Shown here: positions 1-6,942 of the stretch, piece after piece | Numbering within the stretch: the stretch's first letter is position 1 | How the letters are laid out: the number at the start of each line of letters is the position of its first letter | Assembly: GCA_947449125.1 (NCBI GenBank) | Contig: CANFQR010000056.1 | Location: 1 to 7,635, forward strand | Origin: Bacteroidota bacterium | GTDB lineage: Bacteria > Bacteroidota > Bacteroidia > B-17B0 > Aurantibacillaceae | Reading direction: 5' to 3' | DNA length: 7,635 bases | Position numbers and translations under genes: made by a program | Notes under the pieces: generated by a model | Told to the model about the DNA's origin: nothing | What the model saw: only the letters and a program-made list of their open reading frames with translations | Databases searched by the model: none

Positions 1-958
1 AAAACACCAACCATAAATTAAAAAATAATTTTAATTTGGAAGCTACCTTGTTGCCTCCTAACGGAATGTATAAATAATTTTTCATCCAGGCACCCAATGT
101 TATGTGCCACCTGCGCCAAAACTCAGTAATACTTGAAGACGTGTATGGATTGTCAAAATTTTCAGGGAATTTAAATCCTAACATTTTACCCATACCAATT
201 GCCATGTCACTGTATCCGCTAAAATCAAAATAAATTTGAAATGTATAGGCAAACATACCTAACCAGGCCATAGGAGTGTTTAATTCTGCTAAGCTGGTAT
301 TAAATACATTATCTGCAAAAGCAGCCATGGTGTTTGCGATTATTACTTTTTTACTTAACCCTATAACAAATCTATAGAATCCTGTTAGCACATCATCTAT
401 AGTTTCTTTTCCAATTCGTCCGTTAATTTGTTCTGATAATTCATGATAACGGATAATTGGACCTGCAATTAATTTCGGAAATAAAATAATGTATAATTGA
501 TAGTCCCAAAAATTTTGAAGAGGTTTATGCACCCTCCTGTAAACATCAACCACATAAGTTAAACTTTCGAAAGTATAAAAAGATATACCTATTGGTAATA
601 TAATGGTTGTCCAATGAATTTGTTTATCTGTTACTAGTCCTAAAACTGAATTAACATTTTCAATAAAAAAATTACAGTACTTAAAATAAAACAATAAGCC
701 AAGATTTAAACTAACTGAAAGAAACAAAAAGAATTTTCTTTTTTTATTGGAGGCTGCATTGTGAAGTGTCTTAACTAAAAAGAAATCGAGACAAGTTGTA
801 AAAAGTAATGCGAAAATAAATTTAGGCGCACCCCACATGTAAAACAAAACACTTACCAAAAGCAAAAAAGCATTTTTGACTTTATTATGAAGCAAAAAAT
901 AAAGTATAAAAACTACAGGAAAAAAATAAAGTAAAAATATGATGCTGCTAAATACCAT
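1..958 (-). CDS. MBOAT-family membrane O-acyltransferase (AlgI-like), 3' end beyond the window
   Basis: Partial gene: 319 codons are present with no stop before the window edge, against about 470 residues usual for AlgI-type proteins. I translated it directly. It is strongly hydrophobic, with several membrane helices in the first 100 residues. Family motifs appear in order: LPIGISFYTFESLTY (121-135) followed by DVYR, FPKLIAGPIIRY (160-171), QIYFDFSGYSDMAIG (241-255) and FWRRWHITLGAW (280-291) followed by YLYIPLGG. These are hallmarks of the alginate O-acetylation (AlgI) branch, which moves acyl groups across the inner membrane onto extracellular polysaccharides or other acceptors. The conserved RRWH histidine is H285; the essential histidine of the later WHG motif should lie just past the edge, so its presence cannot be confirmed. 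The ATG shares its A with the TAA of the upstream GH16 lipoprotein gene (TAATG), which suggests coupled translation. The substrate is unknown, but the neighbour suggests a polysaccharide. Family assignment is very secure. Confidence 0.95.
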   Translation of the reverse strand, partial: MVFSSIIFLLYFFPVVFILYFLLHNKVKNAFLLLVSVLFYMWGAPKFIFALLFTTCLDFFLVKTLHNAASNKKRKFFLFLSVSLNLGLLFYFKYCNFFIENVNSVLGLVTDKQIHWTTIILPIGISFYTFESLTYVVDVYRRVHKPLQNFWDYQLYIILFPKLIAGPIIRYHELSEQINGRIGKETIDDVLTGFYRFVIGLSKKVIIANTMAAFADNVFNTSLAELNTPMAWLGMFAYTFQIYFDFSGYSDMAIGMGKMLGFKFPENFDNPYTSSSITEFWRRWHITLGAWMKNYLYIPLGGNKVASKLKLFFNLWLVF

Positions 959-960
959 TA
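956..960 (-). promoter_or_regulatory. TAATG stop/start overlap coupling the GH16 lipoprotein to the MBOAT gene
   Basis: The TAA stop of the lipoprotein gene (960-958) and the ATG of the acyltransferase gene (958-956) share one base. No separate ribosome binding site is visible, so the acyltransferase is probably translated by ribosomes that terminate on the lipoprotein gene and reinitiate. The overlap is directly seen; coupling is inferred. Confidence 0.6.
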
Positions 961-3000
961 ATTTATTTCTACCTCCAGTAATTTTCCTACTAAATTGTTT
1001 TTTGGGAAAGGTGTAAAATTTTGTAAGAATGGCGCTGTAGGCCACCATTCTTGATAATGAAATTCCTGAGACATTACCATTAGCATTTGATTATTTGGAA
1101 TGCTTGTCATTGTATTATCCATTCTACAAATTTCTCTTAAATTATTTTTATCCTTACCAATTCGCCAAATAATACGTTGTGGCTGCCAGTCAATTTCAAA
1201 ATAATAAAAATCATCATTAAATACTTCTTTATGCGGAGCAGAAATTTTAGATGTAATTAATTTATTAAAATAATTCCATCGGCAAAATTCATATTCTTTT
1301 CCTTCTACTTTTATTTTTTTTGCGCCAATAACATAATTTTTGGGTTGATGACAAGCCATATCCCAGTTTGTACAACATATAGTTAAATCGTTATTTTCTG
1401 ACGGGTTTTCTTTTGGATAATTGTTTGTATTACCGTATGCTTCTTTTGTCCAGTATTTTGATTCTTTTAATATTTCAAAATCTATTTCAGAATACGTTAC
1501 TTTTGGTTTAGCTTGTTTAACCGACTCTTCGTTGTCTGGGAATTGTTTTGGAATGTAACCAACTGATGAGTTACAAATTCTTCGCATATTCCAATTGGCG
1601 TCGGCTTGAAAAATGAGCCAAAAGGCTGTGGTTAAGCCGTTCCACACATTGTCATTACTTATAATTTTAGGGAATTTTATTTTTGCACGCCATTTTCCAT
1701 AGGTAAACCCAATACGTGAAACAACGCCAACATGCTCTTTTTTATATTGGTTTGGTTGGTTAGCAGGATTAAAAATGGTAACAGACTTTGTTTTTTTATC
1801 TGAATTAACTGTTTTACAAGGACAATCAGTAACACTGCTGTACGTACGAACAAAATTTTTACTTTGCCCATAAGAACTGATTAAATTTTGATATTCTTGG
1901 CGTGTAAAATTTTCGGCAATTACGTCTCTTATTTCTTTAACGTTTACAAACTCTATGGTTTTGTTGATGTGATGAAAATATTGTGAAAAATGGGCGTTGT
2001 GCCTTAATTCTTCAGATGCATTACAATTAGTTTTAAATTTTGATGTATCAAAGGATGAGCGATTAATTTTAAGTTTATCTACAAATAAACCTGAACCTAA
2101 ATCTAAACTGGCATTAACATAAAGCTGCTGATTGGCCAATATGACATTTATCCCTTCAGTATTTTTACTTTCGTTGGTTGAAAAATAAGTAAATGGATTA
2201 ACAAAATCTCCTTGTTCGTTTTTTTTACCAATACTTTTAATCTCATCAGGTATTAATGACAATCCTTTACCATTGCAAACCACCAACATAAATTTATAAT
2301 TACCCATACGCGGGTTGCGCTTAAAACGATTGTTAAAACTAGTATCTATTTGAAAACTGTTTTCTATAGACCAAAGTGCCTCTAAGTAAGTTTGCTCTTG
2401 TGTTGAAATTTTATTTGTTTTTGCTTTTTGTTTAACACTCTCCATCCAATCAGGTTGAGAATTGATAAGGTTAATATTTCGTGTTATGAGAGAGTCGCTG
2501 ATGAAATTATTTTCAGGATCAGAACCATAATATATTTTTTCATTGCGGGGGTTGCCTATAATTTTAAAACTATCGGTAACTGTTAGTAAATTTTCAACTA
2601 GTGGTGTTGGTTTAAACTCCAACTCAGCTTCCTCCCAACTGCCATAAAAATTTTCAAAATCAAGCGAATCGCCATTTTCCCATTTATACGATTCGTTTTG
2701 ATAATATAATTTGTAAAAATACTGTTTTGGTATTCCTTTGTTTTTTATTGAAAATTGAAAAATAAATTTGCCGTTAGGTAATTGTTTAACTGAAGGTATC
2801 TCAATTCCGTATAGCACTGAGTTACTTAGGTCAGCAGAAATTGATAAAGTAGAGTCATTAATTTTATTTTTATGATTTATTATTGGGGTAAAGTCTGTTA
2901 CTTCAAAATCTGATGAGTTGCAGCCACATAATAAAGTAAATAGAAAAATAATAACGCTGTATATCTTAACTGAAAATTGCACCTTTAATTTATAATTCAA
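958..3000 (-). CDS. Lipoprotein with C-terminal glycoside hydrolase family 16 domain
   Basis: A 680-residue exported protein. The N-terminus has basic residues, a hydrophobic stretch (about 13-25) and a lipobox L-C-G-C, giving a lipid-modified C27. The following N-S-S-D-F-E resembles the acidic surface-export signal of Flavobacteriia lipoproteins, so cell-surface exposure is likely. Residues about 30-400 match nothing I recognise. The C-terminal part (about 405-680) is GH16-like: YGKWRAKIKFP (434-444), AFWLIF (459-464), the catalytic motif EIDFE (505-509; predicted nucleophile E505, acid/base E509), and FYYFEIDWQPQRIIWRIG (598-615). GH16 enzymes cleave beta-1,3/1,4-glucans or galactans; the substrate here cannot be read. 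Ten cysteines lie beyond the lipobox, mostly in insertions around the active-site strands. The listed start is TTG at 3000; an in-frame GTG at 2982 would give a shorter but still complete signal peptide, and no in-frame ATG exists upstream of a stop at 3013. It overlaps the MBOAT gene by one base. Confidence 0.85.
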   Translation of the reverse strand: MNYKLKVQFSVKIYSVIIFLFTLLCGCNSSDFEVTDFTPIINHKNKINDSTLSISADLSNSVLYGIEIPSVKQLPNGKFIFQFSIKNKGIPKQYFYKLYYQNESYKWENGDSLDFENFYGSWEEAELEFKPTPLVENLLTVTDSFKIIGNPRNEKIYYGSDPENNFISDSLITRNINLINSQPDWMESVKQKAKTNKISTQEQTYLEALWSIENSFQIDTSFNNRFKRNPRMGNYKFMLVVCNGKGLSLIPDEIKSIGKKNEQGDFVNPFTYFSTNESKNTEGINVILANQQLYVNASLDLGSGLFVDKLKINRSSFDTSKFKTNCNASEELRHNAHFSQYFHHINKTIEFVNVKEIRDVIAENFTRQEYQNLISSYGQSKNFVRTYSSVTDCPCKTVNSDKKTKSVTIFNPANQPNQYKKEHVGVVSRIGFTYGKWRAKIKFPKIISNDNVWNGLTTAFWLIFQADANWNMRRICNSSVGYIPKQFPDNEESVKQAKPKVTYSEIDFEILKESKYWTKEAYGNTNNYPKENPSENNDLTICCTNWDMACHQPKNYVIGAKKIKVEGKEYEFCRWNYFNKLITSKISAPHKEVFNDDFYYFEIDWQPQRIIWRIGKDKNNLREICRMDNTMTSIPNNQMLMVMSQEFHYQEWWPTAPFLQNFTPFPKNNLVGKLLEVEIN

Positions 3001-3024
3001 ATATAATTTTATTTACACTACCAA
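2998..3024 (-). promoter_or_regulatory. Possible Bacteroidota-type promoter upstream of the GH16 lipoprotein gene
   Basis: On the minus strand, TATATTTG (3005-2998) matches the Bacteroidota -7 element TAnnTTTG exactly. A TTG (3024-3022) sits 16 bases upstream as a weak -33 candidate, which is shorter than the usual spacing. If the element is used, transcription would begin near 2991, so the TTG start at 3000 would not be in the message and translation would have to begin at the GTG at 2982. Chance matches are common in such AT-rich DNA, so this is tentative. Confidence 0.3.
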
Positions 3025-3044
3025 TTTCTAATTAATTAAAAATT
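3023..3044. repeat. Near-perfect 22-base AT-rich palindrome after the propeller gene
   Basis: The two 11-base arms of this stretch are inverted copies with one mismatched pair, centred on TAATTAATTA. It begins within the stop codon of the 264-residue gene and fills about half of the only real intergenic gap. It could be a weak hairpin acting as a partial terminator or RNA-processing site, or an operator for the downstream promoter candidate. With a single G/C base and no U-tract it is not a convincing terminator, and it may be chance in AT-rich DNA. Confidence 0.25.
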
Positions 3045-3837
3045 ATTCAATTACTATTGAATCACTGTATAATTTATATGTTTTTTTATTACTATACATT
3101 GTTTGTTCTGCACCAATATTAACTTTACAAACCTCATCAAAAAATTTATAATTATAACTGCAAAACAAACTATCTTTTTGAAAATATAAAATATCTGAAT
3201 TTATGTCGAAACGTTTTAGATGTTTTAAAGCAATTATTCTATTGAATGTTCCAAACATGTCAAATACAAAAATTCCGTTTTCGGGAGAATTTAAAAATAA
3301 AAAGCCATTATGTTCTCTCATAAAATTTGGCTTTAGATTAACTTGTAAAACTTGCTTTAAATTTCCGGTTGATGCTATTTTTTTTGATGACTCGTTAAAC
3401 CGAATTAACTCATTGTTTTGTTTATTATAAATCCAAAAACTATTATTAGTGCTTGCGCAAACAAGTTCTGTTTGTTCATACCCTAAATTTTCTAAAGATA
3501 TGGGCTCGCTATTTTCTGTTAACTGATTATCGACAAAAATAAGTTGTTGAAAGTCGCGGTAATACAGTAGCAATTTTAGTGGGTTGGTTGCGTCAACAGA
3601 TGTAATATTTCCAAGTTTTAAATTACTATACCTTGCAAATAACTTTGTATTAGCTGTAAATTTAATTAATTCATGTTCCTTAACAGAATACACATTACCA
3701 ATTTCATCAATGGTAAAGTAATCTGATTTGGTTACAATAACACGTTTCGTTAAAGAATCTTGTTTAATAAACGAACACATTAATAATACGCCGAAAAAAG
3801 CTATTGTTACTTTAAAATATAGTTTAATGTGTTTCAT
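3043..3837 (-). CDS. Exported protein of unknown function, probably a small beta-propeller
   Basis: I do not recognise a named family. The 264-residue product starts MKHIKLYFK, then a hydrophobic stretch (about 10-23) ending in LLMCSF, so it is secreted or membrane-anchored. C21 has Met at -1, which is poor for a lipobox, so lipidation is doubtful. The rest is a run of short beta-strand units with recurring aromatic-hydrophobic patterns: YFTIDEIGNVYSV (40-52), KLLLYYRDFQQLIFVD (88-103), FWIYNKQNNELIRF (134-147), GFLFLNSPENGIFVFD (178-193) and DILYFQKDSLFCSY (215-228). This spacing of about 40-45 residues suggests 5-6 propeller blades, as in NHL-like proteins, but the fold is inferred. The ATG lies inside the end of the GH3-family gene (14-base overlap), which implies co-expression with it. 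A 42-base gap separates it from the GH16 lipoprotein gene. No catalytic residues can be proposed. Confidence 0.8.
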   Translation of the reverse strand: MKHIKLYFKVTIAFFGVLLMCSFIKQDSLTKRVIVTKSDYFTIDEIGNVYSVKEHELIKFTANTKLFARYSNLKLGNITSVDATNPLKLLLYYRDFQQLIFVDNQLTENSEPISLENLGYEQTELVCASTNNSFWIYNKQNNELIRFNESSKKIASTGNLKQVLQVNLKPNFMREHNGFLFLNSPENGIFVFDMFGTFNRIIALKHLKRFDINSDILYFQKDSLFCSYNYKFFDEVCKVNIGAEQTMYSNKKTYKLYSDSIVIE

Positions 3838-5341
3838 TTAATTGTAAAATTTCTTCTAAAATTAATCTGTTATTGCTTAAACGAGGTACTTTAAATTGTC
3901 CACCTAACTTGTTTTTGTTTTTTAACCAGTTATAAAAAGAATTAGGAGGCATTTTTTTTACTTCAGGAAAATGTAAAACAAAATTATTGTAACGTTTAGC
4001 TTCATAATCACTATTTTGTTTTTTTAAAGACTCGTCCAACAGCGAAACAAAATAATCAAAATTATTAGGTTCTTTATCAAACTCTATTAACCACTCATGA
4101 GTGCCTGAATTGTTTTGCATAAAAACAGGAGCAACTGTATAATCTCTAACAAGAGCATGAGTTTTTTCACATGCATGTGCAATGGCAAAATCGGTATTGT
4201 GCACCATAAGTTCTTCGCCAAAAACATTAATGTTTTGTTTTGTTCTACCGGTAATTTTAAAACGAAATGGATTGGTAGAAGTAAACTGTATAACATCGCC
4301 AATCTGATAACGCCATAAGCCGGCATTGGTTGTAATGATTAAAGCATAGTCAACGCCGGTTTTAACGTCTTCTAAATTTATTATACGCGAGTAATTTTTA
4401 GTTTGCCAATCGGTCAATTCAATAAACTCATAAAATATGCCGTAATCTAACATCAGTAAAAGTTCATCGCTTTTTAATTGATCTTGAATTCCAAAAAAAC
4501 CTTCAGATGCGCTATATAGCTGTAAATAATTTATGTTATTGTTGTCGAAAATTTTTTTGAATTGTTCTTTGTAAGGTGAAAAACTAACTCCTCCGTGAAA
4601 GTAAACTTCTAAATTTGGCCATACTTCTTTAATGGTTTTTACATTTTTTCTTTCTAAAATTCTCTTTAATAATACCAACATCCAACTTGGAACTCCTGCT
4701 AAACTCACCACGTTTTCATTCATCATGCTAATTGCCATTTTTTCGAGTTTGCTTTCCCACTCATCCATTAAAGCAATTTTAACGTCAGGTGCCCTAAAAA
4801 AATCTGCCCATACCGGTAAATTTTGTATGATAATTGCGCTTACGTCACCATGAAAAGAGTAATAATCGCCAAAAAAATCTTGTTTTAAACTTCCACCCAG
4901 TGCTAGATTTTTTCCGGTAAATAATTGAGTTTCGGGATTATTATGACAATGTAAAGTTATCATATCCCTTCCGGCATTATAATGACAGCCGTCCAAACTT
5001 TCTTTACTTACGGGGATAAATTTACTTTTGTCGGTTGTGCCGCTACTTTTGGCAAACCATTTTATTTCGGTGTTCCAAAGTAAATTTTGCTCACCTCTGC
5101 GGGTTCTGTCAATTAAAGGTTTTAGCAACTCATAATCGTTAACCGGTACTTGTTGTTTAAATTGATTATAGTTTTTTATTTCTGAAAATTTATGTGTTTT
5201 GCCATACTCGGTATTTGAGCCGTTACTTAATAATGAGCTCATCCATTCCATTTGCACATCTAAAGGATATTTAATAAATAATTCTATTTGATGCATACGC
5301 TTTTTCATAAGCCAGCTTGCTATAGAATTTAGGATAGGCAT
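3824..5341 (-). CDS. GH3-family acyl-acid amido synthetase-like enzyme (acyl-adenylate forming)
   Basis: A 505-residue cytoplasmic protein of the GH3 (auxin-responsive promoter) branch of the ANL adenylating superfamily, not glycoside hydrolase family 3. Plant members adenylate a carboxylic acid and transfer it to an amino acid; the substrates of bacterial members are mostly unknown. All three nucleotide-binding motifs are visible: SSGTT (99-103, followed by DKSKFIPVS), YSASEG (276-281) and RYQIGD (344-349). The hinge region GRTKQNINVFGEELM (365-379) and a C-terminal GQFKVPR (481-487) are also intact, so activity is likely. The start MPILNSIASWLMKKRMHQIE fits the usual N-terminus in Bacteroidota and there is no signal peptide. 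The ATG shares a base with the stop of the polX-like gene, and the 3' end overlaps the propeller gene by 14 bases. Family assignment is firm; the acid and amine substrates cannot be inferred. Confidence 0.93.
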   Translation of the reverse strand: MPILNSIASWLMKKRMHQIELFIKYPLDVQMEWMSSLLSNGSNTEYGKTHKFSEIKNYNQFKQQVPVNDYELLKPLIDRTRRGEQNLLWNTEIKWFAKSSGTTDKSKFIPVSKESLDGCHYNAGRDMITLHCHNNPETQLFTGKNLALGGSLKQDFFGDYYSFHGDVSAIIIQNLPVWADFFRAPDVKIALMDEWESKLEKMAISMMNENVVSLAGVPSWMLVLLKRILERKNVKTIKEVWPNLEVYFHGGVSFSPYKEQFKKIFDNNNINYLQLYSASEGFFGIQDQLKSDELLLMLDYGIFYEFIELTDWQTKNYSRIINLEDVKTGVDYALIITTNAGLWRYQIGDVIQFTSTNPFRFKITGRTKQNINVFGEELMVHNTDFAIAHACEKTHALVRDYTVAPVFMQNNSGTHEWLIEFDKEPNNFDYFVSLLDESLKKQNSDYEAKRYNNFVLHFPEVKKMPPNSFYNWLKNKNKLGGQFKVPRLSNNRLILEEILQLNETH

Positions 5342-5343
5342 TA
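5339..5343 (-). promoter_or_regulatory. TAATG stop/start overlap coupling the polX-like gene to the GH3-family gene
   Basis: The TAA of the polX-like gene (5343-5341) and the ATG of the GH3-family gene (5341-5339) share one base, the same junction type as at 956-960. This supports one message and termination-reinitiation. The overlap is directly seen; coupling is inferred. Confidence 0.6.
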
Positions 5344-6942
5344 CTTCTTAAATGATATTAATAAGTCGTTTAACGAAAGTGCGTTTAAGCAATTATTTTT
5401 GTCGAGAAAACCCTTTCTTGCTGCGCAAACCCCATAATACATATCATGGAATCCTTCTTTATGGTGAGCATCAGGATTTATTGAAATTTTTACGCCTTTT
5501 TCAATGCAATAGGGAATCCATCTCCAGTCAATATCTAACCTATATGGATGCGCATTTAATTCAATACTAACCTTATTTGCAGCGCATGCATCAATAACCT
5601 TTTTATGATTGATGGGATATCCCGCTCTTGCCAATAATAGTCTTCCAGTGGGATGCCCTAAAATACTGGTGAAAGGATTTTCAATAGCTTTAATGAGTCT
5701 TTCTGTTGCCTTATCTTCAGGCATATTTAAATTAGAATGAATTGAAGCAACTATAAAATCGAATGTTTTTAATATTTCATCCGGATAATCCAACGAGCCG
5801 TCGTTTAATATATCGCTTTCAATTCCTTTTAGAATCTTGAAATCGCTAAATGCTGTGTTAAGTTTATTTATTTCGGTTTGTTGTTCTATTACTTTTTCAC
5901 TTGAAAGACCCTGCGCATAAAATGCAGATTTTGAATGGTCGCAAATACCTAAGTATTGATAGCCGAGTTGCTTGCAGTAATTTGCCATTTCAGAGAGCGT
6001 GTGCACGCCATCGCTATAAGTTGTGTGATTGTGCAGAACACCTTTTAAATCTTCTAATTTTATAAGTTCAGGGATTTTATGCTGCTGCGCTAATTTTACT
6101 TCATGTAAACCCTCTCTTAATTCCGGATCAATATATTGAAGATTTAAGTTGTCGTAAATTTCTTCTTCGCTATAAAAATTTTTACTTTCTAGTTGGTTGA
6201 AATTTATTTGTTCTAAATGTTCGGTAGTTGACGTGTGTTCAATTAATTTATAATAAAACTCTTCCGGCTTACAATAAATAAAATTAGTTTTTAGTGGTAT
6301 TGATTTTAGAGGTGCGGTGGCATCGCATAAAATTTCGTTATCGATTAGTATTACTATTTCATCAATAATTTCGCACTTTCTTGCTAATTGCCCAACTGCT
6401 GCTATTTGCAATTCAGGTTGATTACTAACTAAAAATTGTATAAGTTGTTGTACAGGTTTTTCAATTGCCGCATAATGAAACTTATTATTGCTTGAAATTT
6501 TAAATTCGATGTTTTGTTTTATCTGTGCCTGAGTTTTTTCGCCAAATCCTTTTAATACCGATAATCTATTTTCGTTACAGGCGTATAGTAATTCACCAAC
6601 ACTTAATAAATTAAGTTCTAACCATAATTGTCGTACTTTTTTAGGACCCAAGCCTTTAACGCCTAACATTTCAACTACGCCTGGCGGTGTTTTTTCTAAT
6701 AATTCAATTAATTCTTGATTTTTACCAGTGCTTAATATTTCATAAATTTTTGAGGCAATACTTTTTCCTATACCTTCAATAGATTCGATCTCCTGTTTTT
6801 GCTTGCCTTCAAATTCATATCTCAATTTTGAAAGTTTAAAAGCAGCATTGACATAAGCTTTTACCTTAAAAGGATTTTCATTGTGCAATTCTAAAAGTTT
6901 TGCAACAATTTCAAACGACTCTATAATCTCTTTACTATTCAT
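5341..6942 (-). CDS. polX: PolX-family protein: degenerate polymerase domain, intact PHP nuclease domain
   Basis: A 533-residue relative of bacterial PolX (usually about 570), a repair protein with a Pol-beta-like polymerase and a C-terminal PHP 3'-5' exonuclease. Order: N-terminal DNA-binding domain with NPFKVKAY (23-30) and helix-hairpin-helix segments GIGKSIASKI (57-66), GLGPKKV (97-103) and GFGEKTQ (132-138); palm (about 178-245); PHP domain (about 298-533). The palm is degraded: GQLARKCEIIDEIVIL (184-199) aligns without gaps to the usual GSxRRGKETxGDIDIL, so the two catalytic Asp become E195 and V197, and the third Asp (VDLRVV) becomes N220. TGS in the thumb reads TST. The PHP ligands are all present: H304, H306, D311, H336, E375, H402, H430, D491 and H493. 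I infer a protein that binds and cuts DNA but does not polymerise. It overlaps ispD by 8 bases (ATGAATAG). The symbol is by family; polymerase activity is doubtful. Confidence 0.9.
   Translation of the reverse strand: MNSKEIIESFEIVAKLLELHNENPFKVKAYVNAAFKLSKLRYEFEGKQKQEIESIEGIGKSIASKIYEILSTGKNQELIELLEKTPPGVVEMLGVKGLGPKKVRQLWLELNLLSVGELLYACNENRLSVLKGFGEKTQAQIKQNIEFKISSNNKFHYAAIEKPVQQLIQFLVSNQPELQIAAVGQLARKCEIIDEIVILIDNEILCDATAPLKSIPLKTNFIYCKPEEFYYKLIEHTSTTEHLEQINFNQLESKNFYSEEEIYDNLNLQYIDPELREGLHEVKLAQQHKIPELIKLEDLKGVLHNHTTYSDGVHTLSEMANYCKQLGYQYLGICDHSKSAFYAQGLSSEKVIEQQTEINKLNTAFSDFKILKGIESDILNDGSLDYPDEILKTFDFIVASIHSNLNMPEDKATERLIKAIENPFTSILGHPTGRLLLARAGYPINHKKVIDACAANKVSIELNAHPYRLDIDWRWIPYCIEKGVKISINPDAHHKEGFHDMYYGVCAARKGFLDKNNCLNALSLNDLLISFKK

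Noticed and set aside
1..958. MBOAT gene as a truncated pseudogene
   Set aside because: The frame is open to the window edge and all motifs up to YLYIPLGG are intact, so it is cut by the window and not broken.
1677..1871. Open frame of 64 codons on the minus strand inside the GH16 lipoprotein gene
   Set aside because: It is a shifted-frame shadow of a well-supported gene, with low-complexity hydrophobic content and no recognisable motif.
3203..3430. Plus-strand open frame of 75 codons opposite the propeller gene
   Set aside because: Antisense shadow of a coding region; no family motif. The same applies to plus-strand frames at 4115-4318, 4632-4853, 5352-5570 and 7371-7613 and to the minus-strand frame at 4087-4326.
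3770..3780. Lipobox at C21 of the 264-residue protein
   Set aside because: The residue before the cysteine is Met rather than Gly, Ala or Ser, so I call only a signal peptide or membrane anchor.
3824..5341. Glycoside hydrolase family 3 for the 505-residue protein
   Set aside because: The shared name GH3 is a coincidence; SSGTT, YSASEG and RYQIGD are adenylating-enzyme motifs and no glycosidase motif is present.
5341..6942. PolX-like gene as a decaying pseudogene
   Set aside because: The frame is full length and the PHP and helix-hairpin-helix motifs are well kept; only the polymerase palm is altered.
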